The notes beneath the pieces are model-generated. The model had not been told where the DNA came from, did not search any database, and worked only from the letters and a program-made list of their open reading frames with translations. From Desulfoscipio sp. XC116 (GTDB taxonomy: Bacteria > Bacillota > Desulfotomaculia > Desulfotomaculales > Desulfallaceae), in the NCBI RefSeq assembly GCF_039851975.1, contig NZ_CP156660.1:1989035-2053034 (forward strand): a stretch of DNA of 64,000 nucleotides. Reading direction: 5' to 3'. The position numbers were made by a program, and so were the translations under genes. This document shows, piece after piece, positions 44,455-53,953 of the stretch (positions are counted from its first letter, which is position 1; every line of letters starts with the position of its first letter).

Positions 44455-46281
44455 CTACCGCTTCAGATTCAACAGCTCTTCGAGCATGGTGTCCGATACT
44501 GTGATTATCCGGGAGTTGGCCTGGTAACCACGCTGGGTGGTAATCATATTGGAAAACTCATCAGTCAAATTTACATTGGACATTTCCAGGTAACCCGACT
44601 CAATAGTGCCATATCCGTCACTCCCGGCAACGCCCATTAACCCCGAACCACTGCTGGCGTTATCTTTGTAAAGATTATCTTTAAATCGCTCCAGCCCGTC
44701 CTGGTTATTAAAAACATATAGCGAAATTCTGGCAGCATCCGTGCCGTTGGAAAACTTAAGCGGTACGTTATCGGTATTGGTTCCTGAAATAGTACCGTCA
44801 CTTTGAATAGCAATGTCGGCTACGGGTATGTTTCCTATGCTGATATCAACGTCATTAGTATAACCGTTTAAAAATGCCGTGGTGTCAAGGTTAGGGTCGG
44901 AAGCGGTATCAAAACCGGCACTGGAAATGTTCAGAGCGGCATCTGATTCATATTTTTTATCATAACCGTTATATACCGTAGTCAACACTAGCTTTACATT
45001 ATCATTATCATCAGTATACTTATATGCCATTACACCGGATCTTTCTTGTTCGGCGTTTATTTTATCTATAATCTGATCCAGGCTCAAATCATTGGATGAT
45101 GTAAGATCAACCACTACCGGTGTGTCGACCTTGGTCCCATCCGCCAGAACACCTTGCAGCGATAACGATTTGCCGGCTAAAAGGTTTACGCTGTCTCCAT
45201 TTAAATCAGCTTTGGCAAAACCAGTGCCATCGTTAACAATAGTTCCAACGGTAATGCCGCTTAGACTTGCTTCGGTAGCTATGGCGGCATTAATTGCGGC
45301 CGTTACCCCCGCGGCAGTATCAGCCGCATCTTGCGTACCAACAATGATAGTTTTGGTTGCAGTATCAACAGAGCCGTTTGCCTGGTCTATTGTATTATCA
45401 AATTTTATGGTATAGCCATTCAATTCGGTACCGCCGGTAGTTGTTGTTACCGTAATATTCCCGGTAGCGGCAGTACCTGAATTACTTGTACCTATTGCTC
45501 TGTTAGTATAAAGACCTACATTGTCTCCATCCAAATCAGCTTTGGCAAAACCAGTGCCATCGTTAACAATAGTTCCAACGGTAATGCCGCTTAGACTTGC
45601 TTCGGTAGCTATGGCGGCATTAATTGCAGCCGTTACCCCTGCGGCAGTATCAGTCGCATCTTGCGTACCAACAATGATGGTTTTGGTTGTAGTATCAACT
45701 GAGCTGTTTGCTTGGTCTAGTCCATCATTAAATGTTATGGTGTAACCATTCAAATCAGCCCCATTAGCGGTGGTTACCACTTTAATATTTCCAGTGGTGC
45801 CCCCGGCAGCAGTTTCTCCCGATGCTTTAGTAACCATTGCGGCATCCGGATCTGATATCGCAACCTCTGATTTAGCTTTGTTCCAGGTTTCGCCTTTTAA
45901 TGCATAACCGCTGGAATTAACAAGATCCCCGTTGCGGGTTAAGTAAAAAATACCTTCTCTGGTATAGTAATCAATTGAACCGTCCGAAACCTTGAAAAAC
46001 CCGCTGCCGGAAATGCCCAGGTCCAATGTCCGATTAGAGGGCTGCAATCCCCCGGGAGTCATATCTGAATTAATACTGGCAACGTTGATACCAATACCCG
46101 CCTGGGCGGGGTTAGATTTAATACCACCCTGTTTAACCGTCTGATACATGACATCCTGAAAGTTGGCCCGGCTGGATTTATAGCCGGGGGTATTTACGTT
46201 GGAAATATTATTGCCAATCACATCCATGCGGATCTGGTGATTTTTCATGCCTAAAACTCCGGAATACAGAGAACGAATCAT
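44455..46281 (-). CDS. flgE: Flagellar hook protein FlgE with an internally duplicated domain
   Basis: 608 residues. N-terminal MIRSLYSGVLGMKNHQIRMD with NNISNVNTPGYKSSRANFQD, the FlgE D2 region, and C-terminal GYLEMSNVNLTDEFSNMITT followed by the RGYQANSRII helix. A 110-residue insert carrying LNGYTI...TKTIIVGTQDA and VTAAINAAIATEASLSGITV occurs twice in tandem (about residues 170-390), explaining the large size. This would lie on the exposed surface of the hook. AGGAGGGCCG precedes the ATG. Confidence 0.92.
   Translation of the reverse strand: MIRSLYSGVLGMKNHQIRMDVIGNNISNVNTPGYKSSRANFQDVMYQTVKQGGIKSNPAQAGIGINVASINSDMTPGGLQPSNRTLDLGISGSGFFKVSDGSIDYYTREGIFYLTRNGDLVNSSGYALKGETWNKAKSEVAISDPDAAMVTKASGETAAGGTTGNIKVVTTANGADLNGYTITFNDGLDQANSSVDTTTKTIIVGTQDATDTAAGVTAAINAAIATEASLSGITVGTIVNDGTGFAKADLDGDNVGLYTNRAIGTSNSGTAATGNITVTTTTGGTELNGYTIKFDNTIDQANGSVDTATKTIIVGTQDAADTAAGVTAAINAAIATEASLSGITVGTIVNDGTGFAKADLNGDSVNLLAGKSLSLQGVLADGTKVDTPVVVDLTSSNDLSLDQIIDKINAEQERSGVMAYKYTDDNDNVKLVLTTVYNGYDKKYESDAALNISSAGFDTASDPNLDTTAFLNGYTNDVDISIGNIPVADIAIQSDGTISGTNTDNVPLKFSNGTDAARISLYVFNNQDGLERFKDNLYKDNASSGSGLMGVAGSDGYGTIESGYLEMSNVNLTDEFSNMITTQRGYQANSRIITVSDTMLEELLNLKR
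45090..45750 (-). repeat. 330-bp tandem duplication within flgE
   Basis: Stretches such as TTTGGCAAAACCAGTGCCAT at 45211 and 45541 repeat at a 330-bp (110-codon) period with only scattered differences over at least 150 bp, so the duplication is recent and in frame. Confidence 0.9.
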
Positions 46282-46364
46282 TTAATCGGCCCTCCTATAT
46301 TTTAACTATCAATTTAGTTGGCACTTATGCATTTGCTGTTGTGCCAACACCCGATCACGGCAAT

Positions 46365-47162
46365 TTACCTCTTAAGCTCGATAATTGATTGCAATACTTC
46401 ATCAGCGGTGGTGAAAACTTTTGTGCTGGCCTGATAGCCACGTTGTGTTTCTATAAGATTAGCCATTTCCTGCGCCATATCTGTGTTGGAGTTCTCCAGA
46501 AATCCAGACTTTATAACCCCGAAAGACTCCGTCCCGGGTTCACCGAGCAAAGGTTCACCCGACAGATCATTGTTCAGGTACAAGTTATCACCGATATTGG
46601 TCAGCCCATTTACGTTGGCAAAATTAAACAACCCAATTCGGCCAATAGGCGTAGGGTCATCGTCAACATCACCTTCGGGATCGGTCACATAAATATCTCC
46701 GTTATCATCTATATAAACATCATCAAGAGATTGGCCTTCCGCAAGCTCTATTTGTATAGAGTCTTCTCCATCACTAACCAATCGCAGTCCCGATGAATTA
46801 ACAATGTATCCTTCTTCATCAATATAGAAAGATCCATCTCTGGTAAACATCAACCTGTCCGAATCGGATTCTTCATCGGTTACGGCAAAAAAACCATTGC
46901 CGTTAACAGCCAGGTCCAGGGTTCTGCCGGTGTACATGGTAATCCCTTGTTTAAAATTATTCGATATATCGGAAACTGTAAGACCGGTGCCGATCTGGCA
47001 GGAATCATCAGCTCCCATGGCCATATACATGGCATCCTGAAAACCGGCCCGGCCCGCCTTAAAGCCGGTGGTGCTGGCGTTGGCTATGTTATTGCCAACC
47101 ACATCCAAGCGCACCTGGTAGTTGTGCATGCCGGACAGGCCCAAATACATAGAACGAATCAC
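46365..47162 (-). CDS. Flagellar hook-basal-body protein (FlgE/FlgG family)
   Basis: 265 residues starting at GTG 47162 (GGAGG seven bases upstream), reading IRSMYLGLSGMHNYQVRLDV then GNNIANASTTGFKAGRAGFQ and ending GFLENSNTDMAQEMANLIET with the RGYQASTKVF helix. It has the termini of rod/hook proteins and, being 80 bp upstream of flgE, probably is a second hook-type or rod subunit; sequence alone does not settle FlgE versus FlgG. The middle is very acidic (VDDDPTPIG). Confidence 0.82.
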   Translation of the reverse strand: MIRSMYLGLSGMHNYQVRLDVVGNNIANASTTGFKAGRAGFQDAMYMAMGADDSCQIGTGLTVSDISNNFKQGITMYTGRTLDLAVNGNGFFAVTDEESDSDRLMFTRDGSFYIDEEGYIVNSSGLRLVSDGEDSIQIELAEGQSLDDVYIDDNGDIYVTDPEGDVDDDPTPIGRIGLFNFANVNGLTNIGDNLYLNNDLSGEPLLGEPGTESFGVIKSGFLENSNTDMAQEMANLIETQRGYQASTKVFTTADEVLQSIIELKR

Positions 47163-47253
47163 TTCACAACCTCCTTGATATCTATAGGAGAAATAATATC
47201 TCAGTAACCGCTTCAATCATTCGGCGGTCCGCAGCCTCCCTGAGGTCCAGCCG

Positions 47254-47652
47254 CTATTTAATAATAATGGCACTGTCTATATTGGTAAAAACATGCTCTT
47301 TTAAAGCGTTTTCATCCATAGCCGATATCAACGTGCGATTTTTGACACTTACTATCAAGGCCAGTTCGCCGTGTATTAGAAGCGAGTTATTCGCTCCCTT
47401 GGCGTCCGCCCTGTCTACAGCATTGTTAATTTTTTCCCAGTCCTGCCGGCCGATAACAATATTCCTTTCGGCCAGTCTGCGCTGGGCATGGGCCGACACT
47501 TTGATTTTGTTAACTCCGGCCAGTTCTTGCGATAGAATATCTTGAAACTTCGCATTTTGTTTGCCGGATTGCGCTTTTCTGGCAACATCGGTACTATTGG
47601 GCGGCTGATTAATAATTGGTTCCGGCAGTATATGGGTACCCTTGATCTCCAT
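47254..47652 (-). CDS. Conserved flagellar operon protein (TIGR02530-type)
   Basis: 132 residues from ATG 47652, AGGTGAT upstream. KVSAHAQRRLAERNIVIGRQ, then VDRADAKGANNSLLIHGELA and LIVSVKNRTLISAMD match the small family found beside flgD/flgE in Firmicutes and other Gram-positives. The molecular role is not established; position between flgD and the hook genes suggests hook assembly. Confidence 0.8.
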   Translation of the reverse strand: MEIKGTHILPEPIINQPPNSTDVARKAQSGKQNAKFQDILSQELAGVNKIKVSAHAQRRLAERNIVIGRQDWEKINNAVDRADAKGANNSLLIHGELALIVSVKNRTLISAMDENALKEHVFTNIDSAIIIK

Positions 47653-47764
47653 CGCATATATCACCTACTTAAGTGCCGTCAACTAAAACAATCCGGTCGA
47701 CCGGCATAGTTGTTTCTCTGTCGGTTCGGGCATAATCTCCCAAAGAAAAATTATGTCCTGGTTG

Positions 47765-48403
47765 CTACTCATCTTCCGGCAATTCCGTGCCAGGTTCTCC
47801 GGCCACACCGTGAACCTCTTTAATTAAGCCGATCCCATACGCCTCACCATTTACCCAAACAGCAATACCGCCATCTTGTATGGCAATTTTCTCCACCGTT
47901 CCCGTTACTTCCGATGAATCGTCCTGGATCACTACATTGTGCCCTATCAACGATGAATAATTTAAAATATTGTAATCGGCGCTGTCGGTGACGCTAAGCA
48001 GCTGATCCAATGTGTATTGCTGCCCGTCCGGGTCTCCCAGCAGATAAAAACTCGGCTCCCCGTCATAAATGACCACCCCGCCCACAACACCGGTCACAAC
48101 TTCATCTTCTTTGCCCAACAATACTTGCTGACCGATTAAATCAAAATACCGGGCCAGCTCATACTGGGACGACATTTTGTCCATACTATTGGCGACATTG
48201 AACATTTGTTCCATGGAAGCCATTTGCGTCAACTGAGCCACGAATTCCGAGCTATCCTGGGGTTCCAAAGGATTCTGATACTTTAACTGAGCCACCAGAA
48301 TTTTTAAAAATGCTTCCGGGTCGGCAAGGGACTGGGTCTGAGTTGGAGTTTGATTGTCCGGCAGATAATAATCATTTTGGTTATTGTTAACTGCTTCAGT
48401 CAC
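47765..48403 (-). CDS. flgD: Flagellar hook capping/scaffold protein FlgD
   Basis: 212 residues. The N-terminal DPEAFLKILVAQLKYQNPLE followed by DSSEFVAQLTQMASMEQM is the FlgD signature; the C-terminal half is a compact beta domain, larger than the Bacillus protein. The GTG at 48403 lies eight bases from GGGAGG; a GTG three codons earlier overlaps the site. FlgD caps the growing hook. Confidence 0.92.
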   Translation of the reverse strand: MTEAVNNNQNDYYLPDNQTPTQTQSLADPEAFLKILVAQLKYQNPLEPQDSSEFVAQLTQMASMEQMFNVANSMDKMSSQYELARYFDLIGQQVLLGKEDEVVTGVVGGVVIYDGEPSFYLLGDPDGQQYTLDQLLSVTDSADYNILNYSSLIGHNVVIQDDSSEVTGTVEKIAIQDGGIAVWVNGEAYGIGLIKEVHGVAGEPGTELPEDE

Positions 48404-48552
48404 ATTATCCACCTCCCTTTTTGTGAATTTTACAATCTTATACCATAGATCATGATTAAGCCCTTTTCAATATGCCGCACTGGCTAAATTAGATTAGTTT
48501 AGCGCCCAATATCCCATTCGGTATACCACTGACTTTAGATTTAATCAGATCT

Positions 48553-50253
48553 CTAAGCAAATGAATTAAGCCGGTTGGCATCGCCTGTCAACATTGCTTC
48601 CGGACTCGTTCCGGTGATCGTTTCGGTAACTTGGCCCGATTTAGTTATATTTGCACCGCGTTTTTTACTATATTGCTGCCCCTGGTTCTCCCGCTGCCCC
48701 CAGCGGCTGCCTTCATCTCCCGCGGATACTGTGGCGCTTTGCAGATTCAGCTGGTGTCCGGCCAGAACTTCACGCAATTGAGGTAAACAATTTTCAATGG
48801 CCTGTCTGGCTTGTTCGGTAGCGGCATGAAAATGAGTCGTTATATTACCATCTCTATAGGTGAGTTTAATGCTCACTTCACCCAAGTTAGCCGGGTGCAA
48901 TTGCAGTCTGACTTGCGTTTGCCCCTGACCGTCCTTACTTACTTGCCCTCGAACAGCATCTGCCAGCTGCATAAACAGCGCATTATCACTGGATTTTAAC
49001 AAGGCGGGCATTTCACCGCCCGCTGCTTTAGCTGTACCGGCTGTGGAAGACGACGTTATATTCATAGCCATCTGTGCGCCGTCAAGTTGCTGGCTGTTTC
49101 CACCGGTATCCTTCGATGTTTCTCCTGATAACGCGTTGGCAGTCGGTGTATTAGCCGCATATGTTTGTTGGCCCGGACCACCCAGAATTAACGTTTGAAT
49201 ACTTAGGGGTAAGGCATTTTTTGTCCCGGTTTGCATTGCGGAGCCCGATTGAACAACAGCAGCTCCTTTGTTTGCTTCTGCTTCAATGTCGGATACCGTA
49301 AATGCGGTTGTATTCATTGCTAACATGTTTTTTGAATTATTGTTTAGTACTGTCCCCTGTACCGGCCTGTTTGCTTTTGCCAAAGCGATGGCATAATCGT
49401 CGGAATTCAGGCAGGCTGTGGTTAAACCGGAAACAGTGGTATTTTGTTTTGTTTCCATATTACTTGTCATCGCGTTTCCCTGGGTGGTTAAACCGGAAAC
49501 AGCGGTATTAGCCGGTTCTCCCGCCTGTTTAACACTAACCCGGGTTAAATTGTTTGGTACAAATAATTCTTGCCACCGGGCCGTTAATTGGGACAGCGGT
49601 ATTCCGTTATATTGAGACCCTGTTTTACTGCCGGCGGCATTTGCCTCATAACCACGCAGAACCGGACCTGTTATCGAGTCCGGCAAAGTTTTGCTTTGCA
49701 TTATTTCCGCTGCCCGGCTTGCTATCGTATTCAATATTGTAATATCAGTTTGGCTTAAATTACGCATGGCAGCAGCTAAGGATGTATCAGCGGATGTTTG
49801 TGCTATTGGCTTTTCAAAACCTGCCTGTACGGCTGTCATCTGCTCCGCCCCGGAATCACCGTTTGACTGCAACAGCAATTGAGCAAGCAAAGCCATAGCT
49901 TCCGGTGAAATACCGGATGGGCCTTGATTAGCCGGTATTTCATGCAGCATTTGCCCGGTTGATAAGCTGCTATCCAGTGCTAATAACTGAGCTATTTGTT
50001 CGATGGGCAGTTGCCCGGCGCAAGCCGCTTGCAAAACATCACATATTTCCTCATCGGACAAAGATTTACCCGCGGATTTATGTGCCAATTGCTCGCTGTC
50101 CATTTCCCCTGTCGTTTCAGCACGGTCTTTTTTCCCGCTGCCAACCACAGCGCCGGACAGCACATTGAGAATTTGTTTAAAGTCATTATTTGCATTTGAC
50201 TGAAGCGCAGAAGACGTTCCATCCGTACTATAGTTTGCCTGTATAGCCGGCAT
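48553..50253 (-). CDS. fliK: Flagellar hook-length control protein FliK
   Basis: 566 residues. Long low-complexity N-terminal ruler region rich in Q, N, S, T and A, then the C-terminal FliK domain with VRLQLHPANLGEVSIKLTYR and LPQLREVLAGHQLNLQSATV. It measures hook length and triggers FlhB switching. Within the ruler, the short phrase NTAVSGLTT/NTTVSGLTT repeats. It lies between fliJ and flgD, as usual. Confidence 0.92.
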   Translation of the reverse strand: MPAIQANYSTDGTSSALQSNANNDFKQILNVLSGAVVGSGKKDRAETTGEMDSEQLAHKSAGKSLSDEEICDVLQAACAGQLPIEQIAQLLALDSSLSTGQMLHEIPANQGPSGISPEAMALLAQLLLQSNGDSGAEQMTAVQAGFEKPIAQTSADTSLAAAMRNLSQTDITILNTIASRAAEIMQSKTLPDSITGPVLRGYEANAAGSKTGSQYNGIPLSQLTARWQELFVPNNLTRVSVKQAGEPANTAVSGLTTQGNAMTSNMETKQNTTVSGLTTACLNSDDYAIALAKANRPVQGTVLNNNSKNMLAMNTTAFTVSDIEAEANKGAAVVQSGSAMQTGTKNALPLSIQTLILGGPGQQTYAANTPTANALSGETSKDTGGNSQQLDGAQMAMNITSSSTAGTAKAAGGEMPALLKSSDNALFMQLADAVRGQVSKDGQGQTQVRLQLHPANLGEVSIKLTYRDGNITTHFHAATEQARQAIENCLPQLREVLAGHQLNLQSATVSAGDEGSRWGQRENQGQQYSKKRGANITKSGQVTETITGTSPEAMLTGDANRLNSFA

Positions 50254-50349
50254 AAAAAAATTATCAATATATATTCCTGTACACCCCCCTTCCGCTATAT
50301 TTATTTACGTATATATAATTAAACCAACACCACCACCTTGCCGAGATTA

Positions 50350-50781
50350 TTATTTGTTTCTGAGCAAAAACTGTTGTGTAGCTATTTCATCGCATTCCTT
50401 CTGTACAAACGATGCAACAAACTTGTTATAGGATTGTAATTGGTTTTCCTTAAGTTTTTCGATTATGGAACGTTCCTGCATAGCCTTAATCAGTTTTTTA
50501 CGGCAACCGGCCAATTTCTGGCCGGAGCTGTGCAAAACCGCTTCCTGCTTGCGTACCTCTTGAGTCATATAGCTGCAATAGGCCTGAGTATTAAATAAAT
50601 CAAACTGATCCATGGCCTGGTCCCCTTGTGCGGCTTGCTCCAATTTTTCCATGGTATTACACAACACTTGGTAGTTGTGCATATATTCTTCCTGGGCACG
50701 GGCCTGTTCCAGAGCGGCTTTTTCTTCGCGGGCCCCCCGGTGCTTTAATACCGGTTCCAGCCGAAACTGAAATTTCTTCAT
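50350..50781 (-). CDS. fliJ: Flagellar export protein FliJ
   Basis: 143 residues, predicted entirely helical coiled coil: KFQFRLEPVLKHRGAREEKA at the N-terminus is the family pattern, and KLAGCRKKLIKAMQERSIIE lies in the second helix. FliJ is the stalk of the FliI ATPase ring and helps couple ATP hydrolysis to export. It is 51 bp downstream of fliI. Confidence 0.9.
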   Translation of the reverse strand: MKKFQFRLEPVLKHRGAREEKAALEQARAQEEYMHNYQVLCNTMEKLEQAAQGDQAMDQFDLFNTQAYCSYMTQEVRKQEAVLHSSGQKLAGCRKKLIKAMQERSIIEKLKENQLQSYNKFVASFVQKECDEIATQQFLLRNK

Positions 50782-50832
50782 GCGGTTATCACTCCAACTG
50801 TTTTAACTAGCGGTACTGAGAATTGCTTGCAA

Positions 50833-52149
50833 TCACTTCTTTAGCGTTATCAGGTCTTCAATAGTTTTATCGAATTCTGACTTTTCATGAACATCCTGGC
50901 ACAAAAACTGGTTTATTTTAGGGTAATACTTAATAGCCTCGTCAATAGTCTTGTTGGAACCGCGCGTATAAGCCCCCACATTAATCAGATCCTCCGACTG
51001 TGTATAGGCGGCTAAAAGATTCCGCAGCCATGAAGCTGCCTGTTTATGATCATGATCAACCAGATCATTCATCAATCTGCTCACGCTATGCAGCACGTCA
51101 ATTGCCGGAAAATGACTGCGGGCCGCCAGTTCGCGTGAAAGCACTATGTGCCCGTCCAATATACCCCTTACCGCATCAGCGATAGGCTCATTCATATCAT
51201 CCGCCTCCACCAGCACGGTATAAAAAGCAGTGATAGTACCGCGGCGAGCGGTGCCGGAGCGTTCCAACAGCTTTGGCAGCAGGCTGAATACCGAAGGCGT
51301 GTAACCTTTGGTAGCCGGAGGTTCCCCGATGGCCAACCCCACCTCACGCTGAGCCATTGCAAAACGGGTAACAGAATCCATAAATAAAAGCACATTTTGC
51401 CCCCGGTCCCGAAAATACTCGGCTATAGCACTGGCAACAAACGCGCCCTTCAGCCTCACCAGGGCGGGCTGGTCGGAAGTGGCGGCCACCACCACCGAGC
51501 GGGCCAACCCCTCGGGTCCCAGGTCGTTTTCAATAAAATCCAATACTTCACGGCCACGTTCACCAATCAATGCAATAACATTTAAATCGGCACTGCAAAA
51601 CCTGGCCATCATGCCCAGCAATGTGCTTTTGCCAACCCCGCTGCCGGAAAAGATACCGATGCGCTGCCCTTGGCCGCAGGTTAACAGAGCATCAATCGCC
51701 CGCACACCCGTGGTAAATGCTTCGCTAATGCGTTTCCTGCCCAGCGGGCCGGGTGGAGCGTTATTGACCGTATAGGCTTGTTTAACACCCAGGTGTTTAC
51801 CATCCATTGGTTTTCCCAGACCGTCCAGCACTCTGCCTAAGAGTTCCTGTCCCACATTTACGGTAAGCTGCTCGCCCCTGGGTACTACCAAACAACCCGG
51901 AAACATCCCCCGCAGTTCGCCCAGCGGCATTAATATGGAGGAATCTTCCTGGAAACCCACTACCTCAGCCAATACGGGTCCGGTTTCGCCGGGTACATGA
52001 ATATCGCAGATTTCACCCACACCGGCGGCTATACCCTTTACTTCCATGGTAAGGCCGATAACCTTGGTTACCTTGCCGGTCGGCCGCAATATTTTTATTT
52101 GTTGGATTTTTTCCCGCCATTTGGAAATCTCTTTGGACAAATCGTGCAT
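50833..52149 (-). CDS. fliI: Flagellar export ATPase FliI
   Basis: 438 residues, F1-beta-like. Walker A GIFSGSGVGKSTLLGMMAR near residue 165, the catalytic glutamate in LIGERGREV, Walker B NVLLFMDSVTRFAMAQREV, and GEPPATKGYTPSVFSLLPKL specific to type III export ATPases. It energises unfolding and release of substrates with FliH and FliJ, encoded on either side. Confidence 0.96.
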   Translation of the reverse strand: MHDLSKEISKWREKIQQIKILRPTGKVTKVIGLTMEVKGIAAGVGEICDIHVPGETGPVLAEVVGFQEDSSILMPLGELRGMFPGCLVVPRGEQLTVNVGQELLGRVLDGLGKPMDGKHLGVKQAYTVNNAPPGPLGRKRISEAFTTGVRAIDALLTCGQGQRIGIFSGSGVGKSTLLGMMARFCSADLNVIALIGERGREVLDFIENDLGPEGLARSVVVAATSDQPALVRLKGAFVASAIAEYFRDRGQNVLLFMDSVTRFAMAQREVGLAIGEPPATKGYTPSVFSLLPKLLERSGTARRGTITAFYTVLVEADDMNEPIADAVRGILDGHIVLSRELAARSHFPAIDVLHSVSRLMNDLVDHDHKQAASWLRNLLAAYTQSEDLINVGAYTRGSNKTIDEAIKYYPKINQFLCQDVHEKSEFDKTIEDLITLKK

Positions 52150-52153
52150 AGCA

Positions 52154-52951
52154 TTATTCAGACTCCTCTTTGATGGCGGCCAGTAAAGATTGCCACCTGG
52201 TAGATAGTCTGGCGTCTACTTTACTGTAATCCGTCTCCACAACGCAGCCGCCCGGTTCCACCGCATCATCGGCCGTAATTTGCAGCTCGGCTTTAGGCGG
52301 CAGATGACCCAGCAATTGATCACGGTGCTTTTCACATATTTGTTTATCCCGGGAATGTACCCATAAGAGAACATACGGCCGATTGCCTACCATTTGCATG
52401 GCTTCATCCACAATAGCCATCACCGCCTCAGCATTAGTCTGCAGTTCACGGTTTAATAACTTTTCAGCTATTTCCAGTGCCAGGCAGCGCACTTCGTCCT
52501 TTATATGGGCCAGCTTTTCCCGGCGAGCCTCTTCTGCCTGTGCCAGCACTGCTTTAGCTTCCGATTTAATGGAAGACGCTTCTTTTATTGCTTCATCCAT
52601 GCCGGCATTGTAACCCTTGTCCCGTCCCTCTCCGGCCGCATCCTCCTTTATCTTTTCAGCCTCCAAAGCTGCTTTTTGCCGGGCGCCGGTTATAATACCT
52701 ACAGCATTCTTGCGAGCCTTTTGCAAAATATCTTCAGCCTCACGCTTGGCCCCGGATAACAACTCCTGAATCATATTATCAATTTCTTGATTTCCTTCGC
52801 ATGTTTCATCGACTTGTTTGATTTCATCTTGCTCCGGATGGTCTTTCGTTTTATGCACTGTAAATCTATGCCTTAAATCTAAAGAATGCTTCAGGGATAA
52901 ATCATCCAAAATTATTTCTTTATAGCGTATAATTTTATGTGATAATGGCAT
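52154..52951 (-). CDS. fliH: Flagellar export regulator FliH
   Basis: 265 residues from ATG 52951 (MPLSHK, GGTGAGG upstream), overlapping the fliG end by 17 bases; the longer frame upstream only shadows fliG. A long charged coiled coil (ILQKARKNAVGIITGARQKA through EARREKLAHIKDEVRCLALE) precedes the C-terminal domain GGCVVETDYSKVDARLSTRW typical of FliH/V-ATPase E-like proteins. It regulates FliI. Confidence 0.92.
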   Translation of the reverse strand: MPLSHKIIRYKEIILDDLSLKHSLDLRHRFTVHKTKDHPEQDEIKQVDETCEGNQEIDNMIQELLSGAKREAEDILQKARKNAVGIITGARQKAALEAEKIKEDAAGEGRDKGYNAGMDEAIKEASSIKSEAKAVLAQAEEARREKLAHIKDEVRCLALEIAEKLLNRELQTNAEAVMAIVDEAMQMVGNRPYVLLWVHSRDKQICEKHRDQLLGHLPPKAELQITADDAVEPGGCVVETDYSKVDARLSTRWQSLLAAIKEESE

Positions 52952-53948
52952 CCTCACCACCCCGCGCAATAATAATTTCACCGGTTTCATCAAGACGCCT
53001 GATGATTTGCACGATTCTTTGCTGCGATTCCTCCACATCTCTCAGGCGCACCGGTCCCATGTATTTGATTTCGTCACGCAGCATATCGGAAGCCCGCTTG
53101 GACATATTCTTAAATAAGCGTTCCTGAACATCCTCATTACTTGCGCGCATGGCCCTGGCCAGATCCTTGGGATCAACTTCTCTCAGCACCCGCTGAATGG
53201 ATGCGTCGGGCAGTTTAACAATATCTTCAAACACAAACAACAGTTTGCGTACTTCTTCGGTCAACTCGGGATCGGAAATTTCCAATTCCTCCAGAATTGT
53301 TTTTTCAGTGCCCCGGTCAACCCGGTTTAATATATCCACCAATGATTTTATACCACCCATACTCTGTTCACTGTGTTCCAGTACGGAAAGCTTGCGTTCC
53401 AGGATATTCTCCACTTCGCGCATCATTTCAGGCGATACCCGGTCGGTCATAGCTATCCGCCGGGCAATGGCGCTCTGCTGCTCCGGGTTTAACGCCGAAA
53501 GTATCAGCGCCGCCTGATCATTATGCAAATGAGACAATATCAAGGCAATCACCTGCGGATGTTCATCGCGGATGAAAGAAAGCAAATGTTTGGGGTCGGT
53601 CTTGCGCAACATGCTAAAGGGTTTATTTTTAATAGTGCTTTGCACTTTCTCCAATATCTCGATAGCTTTGGTGTCGCCAACCGCTTTTTGCAGCATTTCC
53701 TTAGCGTAATCAGGCCCGCCCAACATCAAAAATTCACGTGCTTGCAGCATTTGGGCGAATTCTTCCATAACATCCTCTTGCGTTTCTTTGGGCACGGTAT
53801 TCATCATAGATATCTGCTGGGTAATTTTTTCTATATCATCCTGGTGAAAGTTTTTCTTTAAAATAGCGGCTGATAAATCCGAGCCCAAAGAAATCAGTAA
53901 TATGGCAGTTTTTTGCAAGCCGTTTAATTTGGCTGTAGTAGCAGGCAT
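52935..53948 (-). CDS. fliG: Flagellar motor switch protein FliG
   Basis: 337 residues. N domain (GLQKTAILLISLGSDLSAAI), middle armadillo domain with the EHPQ motif (RDEHPQVIALILSHL), and C-terminal torque helix (DILNRVDRGTEKTILEELEI and the charged LREVDPKDLARAMRASNEDV). Rotor subunit contacting MotA; full length. It starts 6 bases after fliF. Confidence 0.96.
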   Translation of the reverse strand: MPATTAKLNGLQKTAILLISLGSDLSAAILKKNFHQDDIEKITQQISMMNTVPKETQEDVMEEFAQMLQAREFLMLGGPDYAKEMLQKAVGDTKAIEILEKVQSTIKNKPFSMLRKTDPKHLLSFIRDEHPQVIALILSHLHNDQAALILSALNPEQQSAIARRIAMTDRVSPEMMREVENILERKLSVLEHSEQSMGGIKSLVDILNRVDRGTEKTILEELEISDPELTEEVRKLLFVFEDIVKLPDASIQRVLREVDPKDLARAMRASNEDVQERLFKNMSKRASDMLRDEIKYMGPVRLRDVEESQQRIVQIIRRLDETGEIIIARGGEDAIIT

Positions 53949-53953
53949 ATAAT

